Positions 1 through 13,103 of a DNA stretch of 64,000 bases are shown in pieces; within the stretch, counting starts at the first letter, position 1; every line of letters begins with the position of its first letter. The DNA comes from Lumbricus terrestris (Eukaryota > Annelida > Clitellata > Crassiclitellata > Lumbricidae), in contig OX457037.1 of the NCBI GenBank assembly GCA_949752735.1, positions 36,889,596 to 36,953,595 of the forward strand, written 5' to 3'. The notes under the pieces were generated by a model that had not been told where the DNA came from, did not search any database, and saw only the letters and a program-made list of their open reading frames with translations. The translations under genes were made by a program, and so were the position numbers.

Positions 1-1860
1 AGCATTTTTGGAAGTGGTTAAAACTGACAGATCTAGTCATCTGCAGGCCAGTGATGCTAAAAAAACTGGCTGAAGTCTCCACAGGTAGGCTTTGGCACAC
101 ACATAGCTCCTGATTTAGATTACACCTGCAGTGCTCAAAGCTCTATGCAGAGGAATGACATGGTGGGTTGTTTTGAAGTCAAATAGCTTGCCACCCAAGT
201 TGATGCTTAAGATTGATAATTATGACAGCATGATGTATCAAAAACGTTGGCATATTTAAATAAAAAAGTCAAAGTCTTTTGCCCTTTGAAATAAGAATCT
301 CTTATGATTAATTTTGACCTCTGAAGTTTCCAATAGCCTCTGCATGCGACATTGTTGACAATTTGAGTTTTCAGCAAATTAATTTCTGCGGTGCTCTTCA
401 ATTTCATTTGGATTTTGATTCACGTGGGCATAGAGATTGTGTGCTTGTAGGTTAAGGAGTCATTTTAGTTCAGTAAAAAACCGCTTGGTATCTAGGAACG
501 GTACAAAGTACGCTCGGAAATTTAGATTAATGAGTTTTTGTTGCAGAACTAACAGCTGTTGACACCAGTAATGCCTGGTTTAACTTGCACACATGGCGTT
601 AATTAAGTGTTTCCTATATACCAAATTATGCTAAAATGAATTCGACAGTATCTTATAAAACCAAAAGTCACCAGCAATGCTCTACATCTTACTGTTGTAA
701 CGTTTGAAGACACAATGCTTTTGTTTTTCTGCCTTGATTTCCAAACTTGTTTGCATATTGTTTCTGCCATGCAAATTATGATCATCCGTGAAATGTATGG
801 CAATAGTTTCTGTTTGTATACTTTGGTACTTCTTTCTTTTGTTTTCTTGGTGCTTTTCGAGACCTAGTGGAAGTTTAGAAATGCCATGCAAGTTGTGTGG
901 TTAGCTAGGTACCACTGTCCAACCTTATGAACTCTGCATATGAGGAGTGTGTATGTAGAGGCATGTAAACAAATGTGTTGCTCTTTGACCACCCGAGGCG
1001 AGGAAGTTACCTTTTGGCCACCAGGAGCGGTTGTGATGACAGCATTGCATAACAGTTTAGCTAGGCCCCCTTCTTCCGTTAGGGGTGACTATCTTTATTA
1101 ACAATGTTAGACTTTTGTTGGATATCATTTTCATCAATGAAGTGTACTAACTGACCCTTCTCACTCTTAATGGTAGCTTTTGCGAACACCATGCACAAAA
1201 GTAGTAACAAAGCTTGCAGACATCTTTATCTGGTTGTAGGGCACAGCGATTTTGGTGCTAAGTCAGAGATTAGTGTGGCCTGTTTCCCTAGTTAAACTTG
1301 CCGACAGTAGACAATGCTGCACATGGTTTTATCTCAGGCTTTTTCAGTTGCGTTTGGTCTGAATGTTTGGCTCACACTAGTTTCTGCAACGAACAGATAA
1401 GACCCGTTCCTTTAAAGACTATTGGCCTAACAGTCAGTGCGTTGTTTAGCAGTCTGAGCCTCATATAACAGTGTAGTTTCAGATGCCATTTTGTGTGCAA
1501 TTCCTCTGTGTTAGTTAGAAGAGATATCTGATCGCGTTCGTGACTTAAGAAAACAGATAGATCTATTAAACTGATTGTATCAACTGTCTTTGCTTTCATG
1601 CACTGGTGGTGGTTGACTATACATTGTTTCTTTCAATGAGATCTTTACTTAAAGGATGTTGCTATTTCTAGACATGGATTTCAGTAGTTTATATACTTTT
1701 GCGAATAAATTGAGGTGATTCTTATTACAGTTTTGGGGTTTATGTGAATAAGGTTGGGCGACCTATTCATTTAGTTTGAAGGTTAATTATTTTCTTCAAG
1801 ACTTTTTCATGGGTAGAGTTTTGATTCTAGAATATCTGAATCAATGAAACTGACTGTGCC
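1..1860. other. No gene recognised; intron-like or flanking DNA
   Basis: AT-rich sequence with frequent stops in all frames. No exon with a matching protein family, no RNA gene and no clear repeat was seen. It may belong to a long 5' intron of the IQSEC gene. Confidence 0.5.
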
Positions 1861-1862
1861 TT

Positions 1863-2055
1863 AGTTAAGTGGTTTGGTGGCTGATTAGATAGAGTGATTG
1901 ATCAGTCTGTAACTCTAAGGGCACAGGTTTGAGCCTTGCCTGAGGGATTACTGGGTAGCGACCTTGAGCGGTTTTTCACTCACAGTTGCTCTATGCATCA
2001 TTGGTTCTCTGTTGTATGGTATTGTGCATTTTTGATCCTTGGAAGGAGATCAATA
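1863..2055 (+). repeat. tRNA-derived SINE relic
   Basis: tRNA-like head (ggtggctgattagatagagt, then acaggtttgagccttgcc as a decayed box B) followed by the body phrase gaccttgagcggtttttcac tcacagttgctc, which also appears in the full-length SINEs of this window. Diverged, and merges into the 25-bp minisatellite. Confidence 0.55.
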
Positions 2056-2059
2056 TCAA

Positions 2060-2425
2060 TTGCAATTGTATTGTATTGTATCAATTGGAGTTGTATTATA
2101 TTGCATCAATTGCAATTGTATTGTATTGTATCAAATACAATTGTATTGCATTGTATCAAATGCAGTTATATTGCATCAAATGCAGCCGTATTGTATTGTG
2201 TCAAATACAGTTGTATTGTATTGCATAAAATGCGGTTGTATTGTATTGTGTCAAATACAGTTGTATTGTATTGTATAAAATGCAGTTGTATTGTATTGCA
2301 TAAAATGCAGTTGTATTGTATTGTATAAAATGCAGTTGTATTGTATTGCATAAAATGCAGTTGTACTGTATTGCATAAAATGCAATTGTATTGTATCCAA
2401 TGCAATTGTATTTTATTGCATTTAG
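2060..2425. repeat. 25-bp minisatellite (TTGTATTGTATTG-type)
   Basis: About 15 tandem copies of a unit near ttgtattgtattgcataa aatgcag. Some copies read tcaaatgcag or tcaaatacag instead of taaaatgcag. It is open in several frames and yields spurious Leu-Tyr-Cys-Ile repeats. Confidence 0.9.
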
Positions 2426-3985
2426 TTGCCACAGTGTGCTGTTGTCATGCTGCTTGTTTTCTACTGGTGTTTGTTTGCAGTGTTTGCAGGGAGACCATGT
2501 CTTTGCCCATATTGCATGTCTGCTCTTTCTTCGTATGTATGTAGTGACTGGTAACCTAGTTACTGAGCCGTGACCCTTGACCTCTTATCTGTTTAGTTCT
2601 TATCACTGACTCTGACTAAGGCCACATATGCTGAACGAACTTTGTGCATGCAACGATAATTTGAAAATGTCTGGGAGCTATAAAACATTCATAAGTTCTT
2701 TCCTTGTATCTGTAGCGTATCCTGGGATCTGGAGTATGGGAAACCATGGTAGCCTGTAAAACTATCAGTCCTGGTTTGATGGTGTCTGGGGTGCCAGGTT
2801 ACATTTATGTGGACTGTCCAGTCAGGGAAGGCAATTGTTTAGGCTCTAAGGAGCAGTGTGTCAGATTCAAGCTGTGTGTTTGCTTGCTGCCTTGGCCAGT
2901 CCACTTGAGGTGAAGAGTTGGAGATGTTCCCCTTGGGTTTGTGGTCAGTCTTAATGATTCCCCGATGAGGGAGATGGTGCAGGAGGGAGGGAGGGAGGGA
3001 GGGAGATGGGGAGAAGTCAAGTCATCTCCCTGTAGCCGCATGCAGACAGACTGATAGACAAAGGTTTGAGTAGGCAGAGAAACAAAAGGAGGCTGGCTGA
3101 CTGGTACCCAGAATTTGAGATGTCCTGGTTGTCCCCTATAAAATGGTAGGTGTGTGTTGTGTACATTGGAGAGCAACATGAAATGGAAATTATGGCTAGA
3201 CATTAGACAGACTGACAGATAAGCAGACCTATATGACTGGCTAACTGACTGACTGACTGATTAACTGGCTGACTACTGCCTGCACTGATGAATGTTCACA
3301 GTTGCTTGCACTGTAGAGCAAAAGAGACAGGTATTAATTAGAGGCAGAGAGGTAGGCAGGTCGACAGAATCTGTTGGTGAGGTCTCAAAACTGCAGAGCT
3401 GCTGCATGTTGGCAGTCTCAGAAGATAAAAAAATGTGCAGCTTTGGTCAGGTAGACACTGGGGGATTGGGGGGGGGGGTGGTGGTGGCAAAGGGGTGGTG
3501 GGGGTAGTTATTTACAAGTAAAATTCATACCATTCAAAATGAATGTAGGGTTTTATGCAAATTATGTAAGATATTGGCTGTACATACAAACTGACTGCTT
3601 TGTTTTTCAGTACTTAATATTGAATAAATTAGGACATTTCAACTAGGGCATAATGACACTCGTAGAAACTGAAGTCTCTCACTGGAGCTTCAAGCAGTGA
3701 TGGTAATAATGCTCATGTATAATGCTGGTTTAAGATCTGTATTATTATGTGTTATGGTTCCTAATATTTTGGTATTTTTCAAACTGCAGACCACACAATT
3801 ACAGCAGAAGTCACATTGAAATGATTTGTGTTGTAACGAAATTCTGGTGTTTAGTGTTTTGCTTGAGATGTGACTGTTCCTAACACAGTTCTAAACAAGC
3901 TTTAAAAATCGCCAGTTTATGAGATTAATAAAACAGAATTTGAAAGATGGTTTCTTTACTTCTATATCCTAACTTGTAACTTGTG
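2426..3985. other. Non-coding stretch with simple repeats
   Basis: Contains a GGGA run at 2984-3006, degenerate TGAC repeats near 3195-3275, and a G-run with GGTGGT at 3468-3505. No gene recognised. Confidence 0.5.
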
Positions 3986-4080
3986 CTATGATTCATGCAG
4001 CAGGGACTAAGGTCGCCCTTGTAGCGGTATGGCCGCGTTACAGCGCCATATAAATTGTCATTATTATTATTATTATTATA
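3986..4080 (+). repeat. Retroposon 3' end with (TTA)n tail
   Basis: The block ggactaaggtcgcccttgta...cagcgccatataaattgtc ends in an ATT/TTA microsatellite. The gcgccatataaatt ending is the tail type shared by the SINEs and LINEs of this window. Confidence 0.55.
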
Positions 4081-4126
4081 GATGGAGAGCTTGTGATTTG
4101 GTGTGTAGTGTTTATTTGCTTTATTT

Positions 4127-4460
4127 TTTTATTAAGAGCACTTATATTACACCCTTTTAAGACTATCTACTCAGAAGTGCTCCTGACCAAACCTTGGCTA
4201 TATACCATAGGATAGTCTTCAAGCTAGAGAATAGCATAGTGGAGTGATCCCTGGGTACGTACAATAGGAAGTCCATTTCAGGTGGCAGGGCCTGCGATCG
4301 AGAAAGCACGGCATGTCCTTGTGGAAGTTCGTGAACAAGGGGTATAGAGGGATAAGAAGCTCATACCGAACAGATGAACAAAGGGTGAATATGTGTTAAG
4401 ATGAGGCCATGAGTTCTATTAGGTTTGTCGATTAGAACATTGGGTCCAGCGTGGTTGAAT
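4127..4460 (-). repeat. LINE 3' end relic
   Basis: Reads like the reverse-oriented LINE tails elsewhere here. The gcacttatattacaccc and cagaagtgctcctgacc phrases are followed by a diverged version of the ccattcc...gggcctacaatggcaaaggc block, which encodes the GPSxWNxLP motif on the minus strand. Confidence 0.5.
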
Positions 4461-4672
4461 GATAACAGACTTTAGCAAATTGTTTTCGAACAATGTTCCC
4501 TCATATGCATGCGGCTGTTAATATTGTTACATGTCAGCTTTTGTGGGAAGGTATATTTAGGACACACACTAGCTTAAGATAAATGACTTGAGCAGGTGTT
4601 TAGAACTTTTTTCCCAGTCATTCTTTTGTGGCTATGATGGCTGTGGTTGATGTGGCTTACAAAGAATATGCT

Positions 4673-4745
4673 TGGTAGTCTCTAGTGGTTAGCGTGCCAA
4701 ACTGTCAAACGAAAGGTTTGAGGTTCAAATCCCGCCAAGGCAGAT
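4673..4745 (+). repeat. tRNA-like sequence (probably SINE head)
   Basis: ctagtggttagcgtgcc resembles an A box and ggttcaaatcc is a good B box 36 bp later. The terminal stem is poor, so this is more likely a SINE head than a functional tRNA gene. Confidence 0.45.
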
Positions 4746-5204
4746 ATCTATTTTGAGATTTCTGCTCCATCCTGTCCCCGTTTCCAACTCGAAATTCAAA
4801 AAGTATTTATTGTTCTGAAAGTAAGTATGCACGCATAATAATGTTACATAAGTTTTGAGTATATGGCGTTACCTCGTAAGGTAAAAGTTGACGTTGAGTG
4901 GGGTACAGTTTGGAGTGCAATATTTAGGCACTCCTCTGCATGTGAGGGCAGTTGGATTGTTTTCCCCAGGACTTCCTTTCCTGGTGCTAACTCCTCTTGG
5001 CATAAATATGGAATGCTGTTCTTCAATTTGACACAAAGAAAAACTCTGAAAGTTATATATATATATATATAGCCACAGATTTGATTCGGTGTGTTTATTT
5101 TGTAGCTGAGTTAAGCATGTTTTAGCAGCCCTTGATGAAGCAGACATCGTCTGTCTTGGTATCATATCTAAAAATAATTGTTAGTTCACTTCTCACAGAA
5201 TATT

Positions 5205-5400
5205 TAGACTGAATATTCGGAGGCGCTTTCGGCACAGAATCCCGGGGTAAGGGACATCTTGAGAGATCGAGACGATTGGCTAAGAGCCCAGGCATGACCT
5301 TAACCTGTAGAAGAGGGGGAATGCCATTCCATGGAGAGGGAACTATCATATCTAATGCCGGACTCTGAGCCAAGACACATCGAATGCTAGTGAGTAGTTG
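5205..5400 (-). repeat. LINE 3' end relic
   Basis: On the minus strand it reads MIVPSPWNGIPPLLQVKV, a decayed copy of the GPSxWNxLP C-terminal motif of CR1/L2-like reverse transcriptase ORFs, followed by the ggcgctttcggcac tail block. It is flanked downstream by an ACAG simple repeat (5467-5515). Confidence 0.6.
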
Positions 5401-7047
5401 AACCCTTGACTTGTGCAATGGTAGTGCAGAATGCTGATCATTGGACTGCACAAGGAGTGAATTGGAGAGAGACAGACAGACAGACAGGGAGAGACAGACA
5501 GACAGGGAGAGACAGAGAAGAAAAGGAGTTATTGTTTTTATTTGTTGACCCGTTTCTGGTGCTACCCAGTTCAAGATGCTTTGGATCGCCACTACACTTA
5601 AACGTTTTTACTTGATTGCTTTCATGGTGGAGCATTTTTTCTTTTATCGCCTTGTCCTCTGTGCTTGCAGACGTTGGCATATATTATAAGTAGCGCCAGT
5701 CGACTTCTAAGATAATTTTACACGGCTCGAACAGGCAGCGCTTGCGACTTTGCGGCGCTGACTATGGAGTTTCACTGGAGATTAGTCAAATGCTGACACC
5801 ACCACTTGGCGGTGATGGTAGATACAGAGTTATCGGGCCCGGTAACTTTATGGCTCCACGTCTCCTTTCCTTTTTCCGTTGATCCTGATGGGAAAAAATC
5901 CCATGCTGCTTCATGTTACTAGCAACGAGAAGTGGAGACTTCCTGTTGAATTCCTGATGCCATCCACAGTCGCTGCCTGGTTCGTAACAGGAGAAGTGGA
6001 AAATGGACGCTGCAGACTCTGTTTGGTTTGGATGTTTTAAATCAGACTGACTGGCTGACCGACAGACTGGTGAGCAGGTTCTGTACATCTTTCGGATCTG
6101 GCGATGTTTGTTGTGATATTAGGATCTTGGACATTGATGTTGAGAGACTGGTCTGTTTGCATTCAGCCTTGTTTGGGTCTTTTGCGCGTGGCCCTGAGGT
6201 TCTGCCTGCTTCTGTGTGGCCCCAGATGCGCTTGAGTCATGGCTGGACTGAGAACGGATTTTGCAGTTGGGCGAGTGGTCTTTAAGGAGGTAAAGTTAAC
6301 ATTGAATGGGATTTTATATGCGGAGTTGGTTTTCTGCCAATGTTCACGGTGTTCGCGGTTTGAATCCTGATGCAGTTTGTGATGGTGAGTACCATGGTGT
6401 CAGCTGTGAGGACTGCAGAGCTTGATGATGAATTGTGATGGGTAAGCAGTTTCATTGAATGGAAATTCTATAGCTCCAGTTAAATGATATTTTTTAGTGC
6501 TATCAAGTGTTCAGAGGTAAGAGTGCATGTGTCTGCAGTGCATGCTAATACAACTGAGATACCTGTAGGAATTTCCAGGACGATTACTCAGTCAAGGGGA
6601 TGGAGGGAGTGTGGAGGGTGCGAAGAATTCAGCTATTGTGAAGGAAATTATGCCTGTGCATTGGGAGCACCTCTGAATGGTTCACTCTACTGGAGGCACT
6701 TTATAAATGTTTAAATACAGTACAATGCAAATGATTTTTTGAGTTTGTGGATCAAGGTTTTCATGATGCAACTGATTATCAGGTGTTTGTGCTTTTAGAT
6801 GCTCATGAAGAAACTGAGCAGACAAGAAACTGAACTCAGACATATTTAATGATTTAGCAGAAGTGTTTGTGTCGTTTGATATGGAGGATTTAATTTTATC
6901 ATTTAAACAGAAAATATTTTCTCTGTCGTTTTGAACCTGTGGAATTGTTGACTTTAGTAGATGTCGAACTCTGAAGCCTTCAATGTCTTCATGACCAAGT
7001 AATTATCAACTCAAATTGCTCTGCTAAAATATTTTTCCTGCAGAATT

Positions 7048-7341
7048 GTAATCCGTTTGTTTTTGACTTTTCTGTGGTTCACTTTAAAGCTGATGATGAT
7101 GAGTTCTCTGCCCGAAGGCAGGTTCATGGACTTTACACCCCCTGTGGATGAGAAGTGAGGTGGTTTCCCGTTGCCTTCCTCACAGACAATTGTGGGTGAG
7201 CAACTTGTCCAAGGTCGCTACACAGAGGCTTGAGGTAGATTCGAACCTACGACCTTCGGTCACAAGGTGATGTACTTACTGCTACACCACTGCGTCCGTA
7301 ATCCATTTGTGTTTGACTTTTCTGTGTTTCACTTTAAAGCT
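7048..7341 (-). repeat. tRNA-like SINE bounded by 44-bp direct repeats
   Basis: On the minus strand 7110-7297 has an A box (gtgtagcagtaagt) and a B box (ggttcgaatct), then the phrase ccttggacaagttgc. It is a different family from the GGGGCGC SINE. Flanks 7048-7091 and 7298-7341 are direct repeats differing at three positions. Confidence 0.65.
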
Positions 7342-8216
7342 AATATTTTAAAAAAGTTTGCTAATTACCAAGAGTTGACATTGAGAAGTTGTTTGAAGAT
7401 TCTGTGGACGTTCCAGTTGCATATATAATCGGGTGCATACCTACTGTATGTATACGATCGTATGTGCTTGAACGTAAGAAATGTGTCAATACGGGGTATG
7501 AGACCCAAAGGTAAAATAATCTTTTTGCCAAAATTCAGTGCCCGACAGCAAGACAGAGAATCTAGAGCACTTACTAAGTTGTGGGAAATATAGGCTGCTT
7601 CCTATATGGCTCACATTGTCCTTCAGATGTGTGTTTCTCTTTCTTGCTGTGATGCTATTTTAGCGGAGCCTGTCTGTCAGTGAATTGAGCACAGGCTGTT
7701 ATCCAGATCTAGTTGTTGGAGAGACCTGGTGTATATCTGAAGAGAATATATGTGGCCAAGTGGAAGCATGTGCAGGCATAAATCCAGTCTGGTTGCAGTG
7801 GGCCTTGAGCGTAGATGGGACTCTGGTGGGCCACACGACATGGCAGAGCTGATAACAATTACTCGGGGGTGAGGGTCGTCTAGATAAAATTATGGTGGCC
7901 AAATCCAGCAGTGCATCTGAAATCATGGTTAAAAATTCTGGCCAAAGTTTCATTTGAATTATTTGGGTAGGTGCAGCCTGCCTGCCTAGAAACTGTTAGC
8001 TTTACAAAAATAACAGCCAATGATGCCCTTCCTGTTTAATACCCAGTTTCAGTTTGGTTTCCTGGTTTGTCTGTTGCTGTTCTCTATGCACTGATTCTTT
8101 GTCTGTTGTCAGATTAATTCAGCCCCTATAGCCACCATTGTCGCTGATATGCCTCCATGTAGAATGGTAGCGGCGGTGGTGGCGAGTGAGTTTGAGTTTA
8201 TTGAGTTTGAATTAAG

Positions 8217-8420
8217 CAGGGCTGTTTTAAGGAATTTTTAGAACTTCACTTGTAATCCTTTCTTTCCTTTCCCATTCTCCGTGGTAAAATTACTTCCAAT
8301 CGGACGACAATGACCTTTTTGCAAGTTTTAGCTGTACATAAGTGCTTCTACAAAGTTCTGCACAAATCCATTTAGAAGTTCTGCACATTTTGTGTACAAC
8401 TGCACGTTTAAAAAGCCCTG
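8217..8420. mobile_element. hAT-type MITE, 204 bp
   Basis: Starts CAGGGCTGTTTTAA, ends TTTAAAAAGCCCTG (inverted ends with a 1-bp gap) and is flanked by the perfect 8-bp duplication gaattaag (8209-8216 and 8421-8428). It has no coding capacity. A fragment of the same family, sharing gcacattttgtgta and aactgcacgtt, lies at 54505-54545. Confidence 0.85.
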
Positions 8421-8429
8421 GAATTAAGT

Positions 8430-10330
8430 ACACAACCAATTATTAGTTTAGACTTACAATTTCACAGATTGGCTACGTATGCAATTTAGCAAGAAAAGAG
8501 AACAACTAATTTAGTTGAAGTAATGTGCATTGTGCACCTGAAAGTACTAGCGTGATACTGAAGAGTAACAATGGTGAATTTTTAAAACAGGTTGCATATG
8601 TATGCGATGCACAGAATCACAGACAACAATATATGCAAATACGGTGGGAGCCGTTCCGGAAGGATAGAACATAAAGCCATAGCTTCAGGCAATATCTGGT
8701 GTGATGTTTAGAATTTCTATTCTGCTGGCCTACGTCGCTGGCATACGGAACAGTACCTTAATTTTGCTGGTCAATAAGTGACTACGGTATTAAACTGGAA
8801 ATGAAAATTGATCAAACTAGTGCAAAAGGATAGGTATTTATTTTTGGAAAGCCTGTGCGAAAAATGTAGACGTATTTATAGTTTGTTTGCACCTTACAGT
8901 TTTTCACGAGCACTTGAAAGCCATTACACTCTATGATCACAAATTTGCACTGTTTAGTCAGGAAAATGGTGCTATTTGAATTTCTTATAGGTTATATTAA
9001 TTACAAATAGAATAATTCACTTGTGCATTAAAGGAGCATAGATTACTTGACTTGGATTGGTTGAAAAGTGCATCTAGGCACACACATTGCACATTGGGTG
9101 TTGACTGCTATTGAATTAATTCCCAGTTAATAGTGGGATTCTAGCAATCAATCAAAGCCCAGCTTTTGTATCGTTGTCAGATGATTGGCAGTTTTGCAGC
9201 TTTTACAGAGTGCCGCCGGTGGTGGTAGCTATGAAGATAAAAGACCAAGCAGTGGGTGGTTCAGTTGATGAGGGAAGGAGGGAGGGAGGGAGGTCAAACT
9301 ACCAGAGGTCAACTGCCCATCAGCAAAGGCCATCTGTTCATTCAGATTCAGGTTCTCCCAACATCCTGCACACACACGTCTCTGAAATGAGGTGCATATT
9401 TTTCCAACAGTTTACGCCATTCCTTTGCTGGGAATGGGGGGATGGTTTTCCAGGAAGAGTAAAAGGACAAAGGCTCGCTGGCAAAGTGGGTTATGTTTGT
9501 TGGATTAGAAAATACCGATAACCGTGTGCACTTGAGTGCGTTTTTGCTGCTCACGGGAGGTCGGTTTATTTTTGCTCGAAAACATCATTTCATGCAGTAG
9601 TGCGTTGCTGGTCGAACAACCGAAGCGCGGCCGTCTCGATGCAGAAGGGCCTTCATAGCCTGCGGCCGAACAACAATTGCTCTGCATATCGGGTTTCACA
9701 CCTGGGATATTATTACTGTATTTGCTGTACTTGTAATTAGAAATTTATGTAGCACCTATCCGTAAAAACTAGTCAGAAGCACTCTTCGTGGTAACCGATA
9801 CGACGCTAAATGTCGTGAAAGCAGAAATTTCCACAGTGAGCGAGCGGTGTGCTGTGAACAAGCAGGGTGTGGGCTGTCACAATCGAAAAGTAAATATGTA
9901 GTTCCAGGCCACTAAGTGAATGTGTTGGGGGGACCACTACATTATAATGCTTCAGTTGTCTTATGGAAGGCTCATGCCTGGAGTCAGGAAATTTCCAAGA
10001 TGAGCACTCATCCTATTGACCTTGATGTTGCACACTGGTTTGTTTTATTGCTTTGGTTGGTGTCTGTTGTACCAAGACTTAATTAATGAGAGGAAGAATC
10101 TGTATTCCAGTTAATAATGAAAACAAAGTTGAATGGCCTCTGGACTCCAGTCCACCATCTAGTCCAGTGCACATGGAGCATATCCAGGTCCTATACCAGG
10201 TCTTCTCTCATTTGTATCCATTGTTGTGTCTGCACTATAACTGAGAATTATTCCGATGAATTTTCCATCTGGATTTCCACCGCCTGCTTGAATGGAAACA
10301 ACCTTTTGCTTTACAACAGAGACTGCTGTG
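8430..10330. other. No gene recognised
   Basis: Ordinary AT-rich sequence with a GGGA run near 9275-9291 and a CpG-rich patch at 9600-9680. No splice-bounded coding signal was recognised. Confidence 0.4.
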
Positions 10331-10335
10331 GTAGT

Positions 10336-10346
10336 AATGATAATGA

Positions 10347-10380
<34 letters not shown>

Positions 10381-10446
10381 GGTGGTGGTGGTGGTGGTGG
10401 TGGTGGTGGTGGTGGTGATGGTGATGGTGACGATGACGATGATGAT
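10336..10446. repeat. (GAT)n(GGT)n trinucleotide repeat
   Basis: Compound triplet tract of about 110 bp: GAT units, about 25 GGT units, then mixed GAT/GAC. The Asp/Gly ORF across it is an effect of the repeat. Confidence 0.95.
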
Positions 10447-10999
10447 ATTAGTCTTCAGGTTTAATTAAAACTGTAGAACACACCACACATGTGACAAATC
10501 TGCCGACGAACACCCTGTGACAAATTTTAAACTCAGATCAGCTGCAAACCCTTTGTTAAGTTTACACAATAATTGTTACTTTGTCTTAACCAGTGGCACT
10601 GGCAGTTGGTCATTATTCTCGTAATCTAATCTATTTCAATGGCTTCCTTAGTGTGGATCTGGCATCAGCTCTGACAGTCTTCAGATGAATGACCCTAGCT
10701 TACTATTATTTATAGTAGTTGCTCTCAAGCAAAAAGTTTTCACACTCCAATTGCTGTGGGAACCACATACGCCTATAGTCTACTCATGTGAAACAGAGGA
10801 AAACTGGGTATTTTTATCAGCCAGGTCTATTGGGGTTCTGTGGGTCCCAATATACCCTAATGGCCTACTGACCAAAGGAGGATGGAGTAGGACAATCATG
10901 GTGCAGTGAAACCCATTAATAGCCATTGGGGAAATTTTGTTTGATTATCCCAGATGATGCATGCATACCTGGTAGAAGGTCATGCAAGTACACTGGTGT

Positions 11000-11046
11000 C
11001 TGTCTGTTTGTCTGTATGTCTGTCTGTCTGTCTGTCTGTCTGTCTG
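11000..11046. repeat. (TGTC)n microsatellite
   Basis: Tandem tgtctgtctgtttgtctgta type tetranucleotides. Confidence 0.9.
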
Positions 11047-11489
11047 ACTGGGTCCAGTTCATGTGTGTGTCTGTTAACCAAATTACTGGAATCCTGGGTT
11101 GGAGTACTCGGTGCAAACTTGGTCGTGACTGTGAGAACGGATACCTCCTCTTTGGTTGTCCTTCTTGCATGCAATGTATGTATATACGCAGTGTACTGTA
11201 TTAATTATATAATTATATGTCTGCAGCCAAGGACCTGTGCATGATAATTAATTAAGTCATTATTATGATTGTTATAATTATAGGAACCCATACATGTCTC
11301 AGCCACGAACAGAGGGATCAACTGTTACTTAATAGATCAACTGAGAGAGCTGTGACCTTTTCCATAAGACTAGGAATGTTGACTCTTCTTGTGTCTGATT
11401 GATGCATCTATTCACAACCTCTTATATCAGATGAAGAGCTGCCTGACAGGCATGTATGGGTTTGAAGTGCAAGCGACTCTATTTTCATA

Positions 11490-11700
11490 GCTTCGGCATT
11501 TGTATCCACCACCTTCCAATTCCCGGCCCAAACGACACCCGCCCTAGTAGCCGTCCCACCCCTCTGATCCTACATGGACCACCTTTGGACTACTCTTTAT
11601 GGACAACCCTTTTGACTTGACACAGTGCTCGTGAATAAGCTGGTGCCCGGCGCTTGGCTTTCAAGTGGCGCTCTAGAAATTTGGTTATTCCTCTCCCTCG
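11490..11700 (+). repeat. Retroposon 3' end relic (second family)
   Basis: Carries the phrase ttgacttgacacagtgct and gtgaataagctg, then a gtggcgctctagaaattt ending. A related copy sits near 57950-58125 (ttgatttgacacagtgcc) and a short piece of its upstream part at 42695-42765 (cttccaccttccaat). Confidence 0.5.
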
Positions 11701-13041
11701 CTGTCTGATCTTGCCACCAACAATGTACAGTGAGTGTACTCGTTGCACAGCTGTGTTTGATAGGGGAGCTCTATGCACTGAGAGATTCATTAAAGCAAAT
11801 TTATGTTTAATATTTATGGCATCAAGTAGAGAGATGTAGCAAAGTTCTGTATTAATGTGATTTCCTGCTAAATGGTAATTTTTTATTTTTCTTAAGCAGC
11901 GCATAAATGTTGGACCAAAAGTGCTAACATTTTTACCCTGTTTTTCTTATCTATTGAAAAATGTTTACTGCTGCTAGTTTGCTCCCTTTCTTTGCCACGA
12001 TCATATATTTATTTATTAAACGAGGCGGCCAAACGTATAATTTCTGCCTGTGGCACTTTGTTATGCTCTGCCGCCATAGTTTCAGTCTTTGAGGTCATGA
12101 TAGCAATTGACTATGAACACAGAACAAAATGTTATCTCTGTTAGAAGTTGTTGTTTATGTGCCAGCTAAGAAGAACCCTCAACGTTATACAGGTACCTAG
12201 AATATGAATGCAATCAGATCAAAACAATTATATGTTTATTTTTATACATTTTGGTAGGACATCTTGCGGTTATGATAAGCATTGAGCAAACCCCCGAATG
12301 GACACCGCAGCCCAGTATTTGGACTCCAAATATAATATTTAGATTTGAATGCGTTTATTTTTTTATGGTTACGGACCGTATCTCGCCTGGGCGAGATATG
12401 CATTGCATATACCCTGTGTGAGGCCTGTAACTGCCGAAAGATTATCTATCTTACTTTATCTATATCTGCATATCTAATATAACTTCTGTGGTGTCAATGT
12501 CGAAATCGCTAGGTAACAGTGTTTCTGACGTGTTGATTTAGGGTAAGCAGATTGGGCCAACATTACATAAACAGTTAAACACCTGTACCTGTTCATGCAT
12601 AGACAAATATTAGTTCAGGTGTATACATGATATATATATATATTGGTTCAGGTGTGTGTATATGTGTATATATATATGGACGTGTGTGTGCTTTTTATGC
12701 TATAGTGTATGTTTATGTGAGTAGCTGGTTGTGTGCCAGTGTAGCATATTGGACTTGTTGGCCAGTTTTGACATAGAGCTGAACATTTGGCTAAATAGTT
12801 AGTTGATAGGTTTTTTAAAAGGTAATCTTGTATCCAGAGGGCAGCAGGTTTTTATGTTGATGCCTGCAGGTGATCAGTGAGAGAAACGGTTCTTGGTTAT
12901 TTATTTAGGTCAGGTCACAACAGGTTCAACGGATCACCTAAGACGCTGAAGTAACAGAGCAGGCGGATTATGTTGCGAAAGCAGAAGCTTTGGCTCTCTG
13001 TCTCAGAACTATGGGTGTGGTCTGTTGTTGGTGTGTGTGGT

Positions 13042-13103
13042 TGATGATCTGATCAATGATCTAATCAATGATTTGATCGATGATCTGATCAACGATTAGA
13101 TCG
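13042..13103. repeat. Short 15-bp tandem repeat with GATC/TGATCA palindromes
   Basis: Four degenerate copies of gatgatctgatcaat type units. No gene nearby. Confidence 0.7.

Noticed and set aside
1936..2432. Several open frames rich in Leu-Tyr-Cys-Ile-Val on both strands.
   Set aside because: They are translations of the 25-bp minisatellite.
4673..4745. Possible functional tRNA gene.
   Set aside because: B box is good but the acceptor stem does not pair; better explained as a SINE head.
10117..10464. Open frame ending in long Asp and Gly runs.
   Set aside because: A GAT/GGT triplet repeat explains it; no supporting splice sites or homology.
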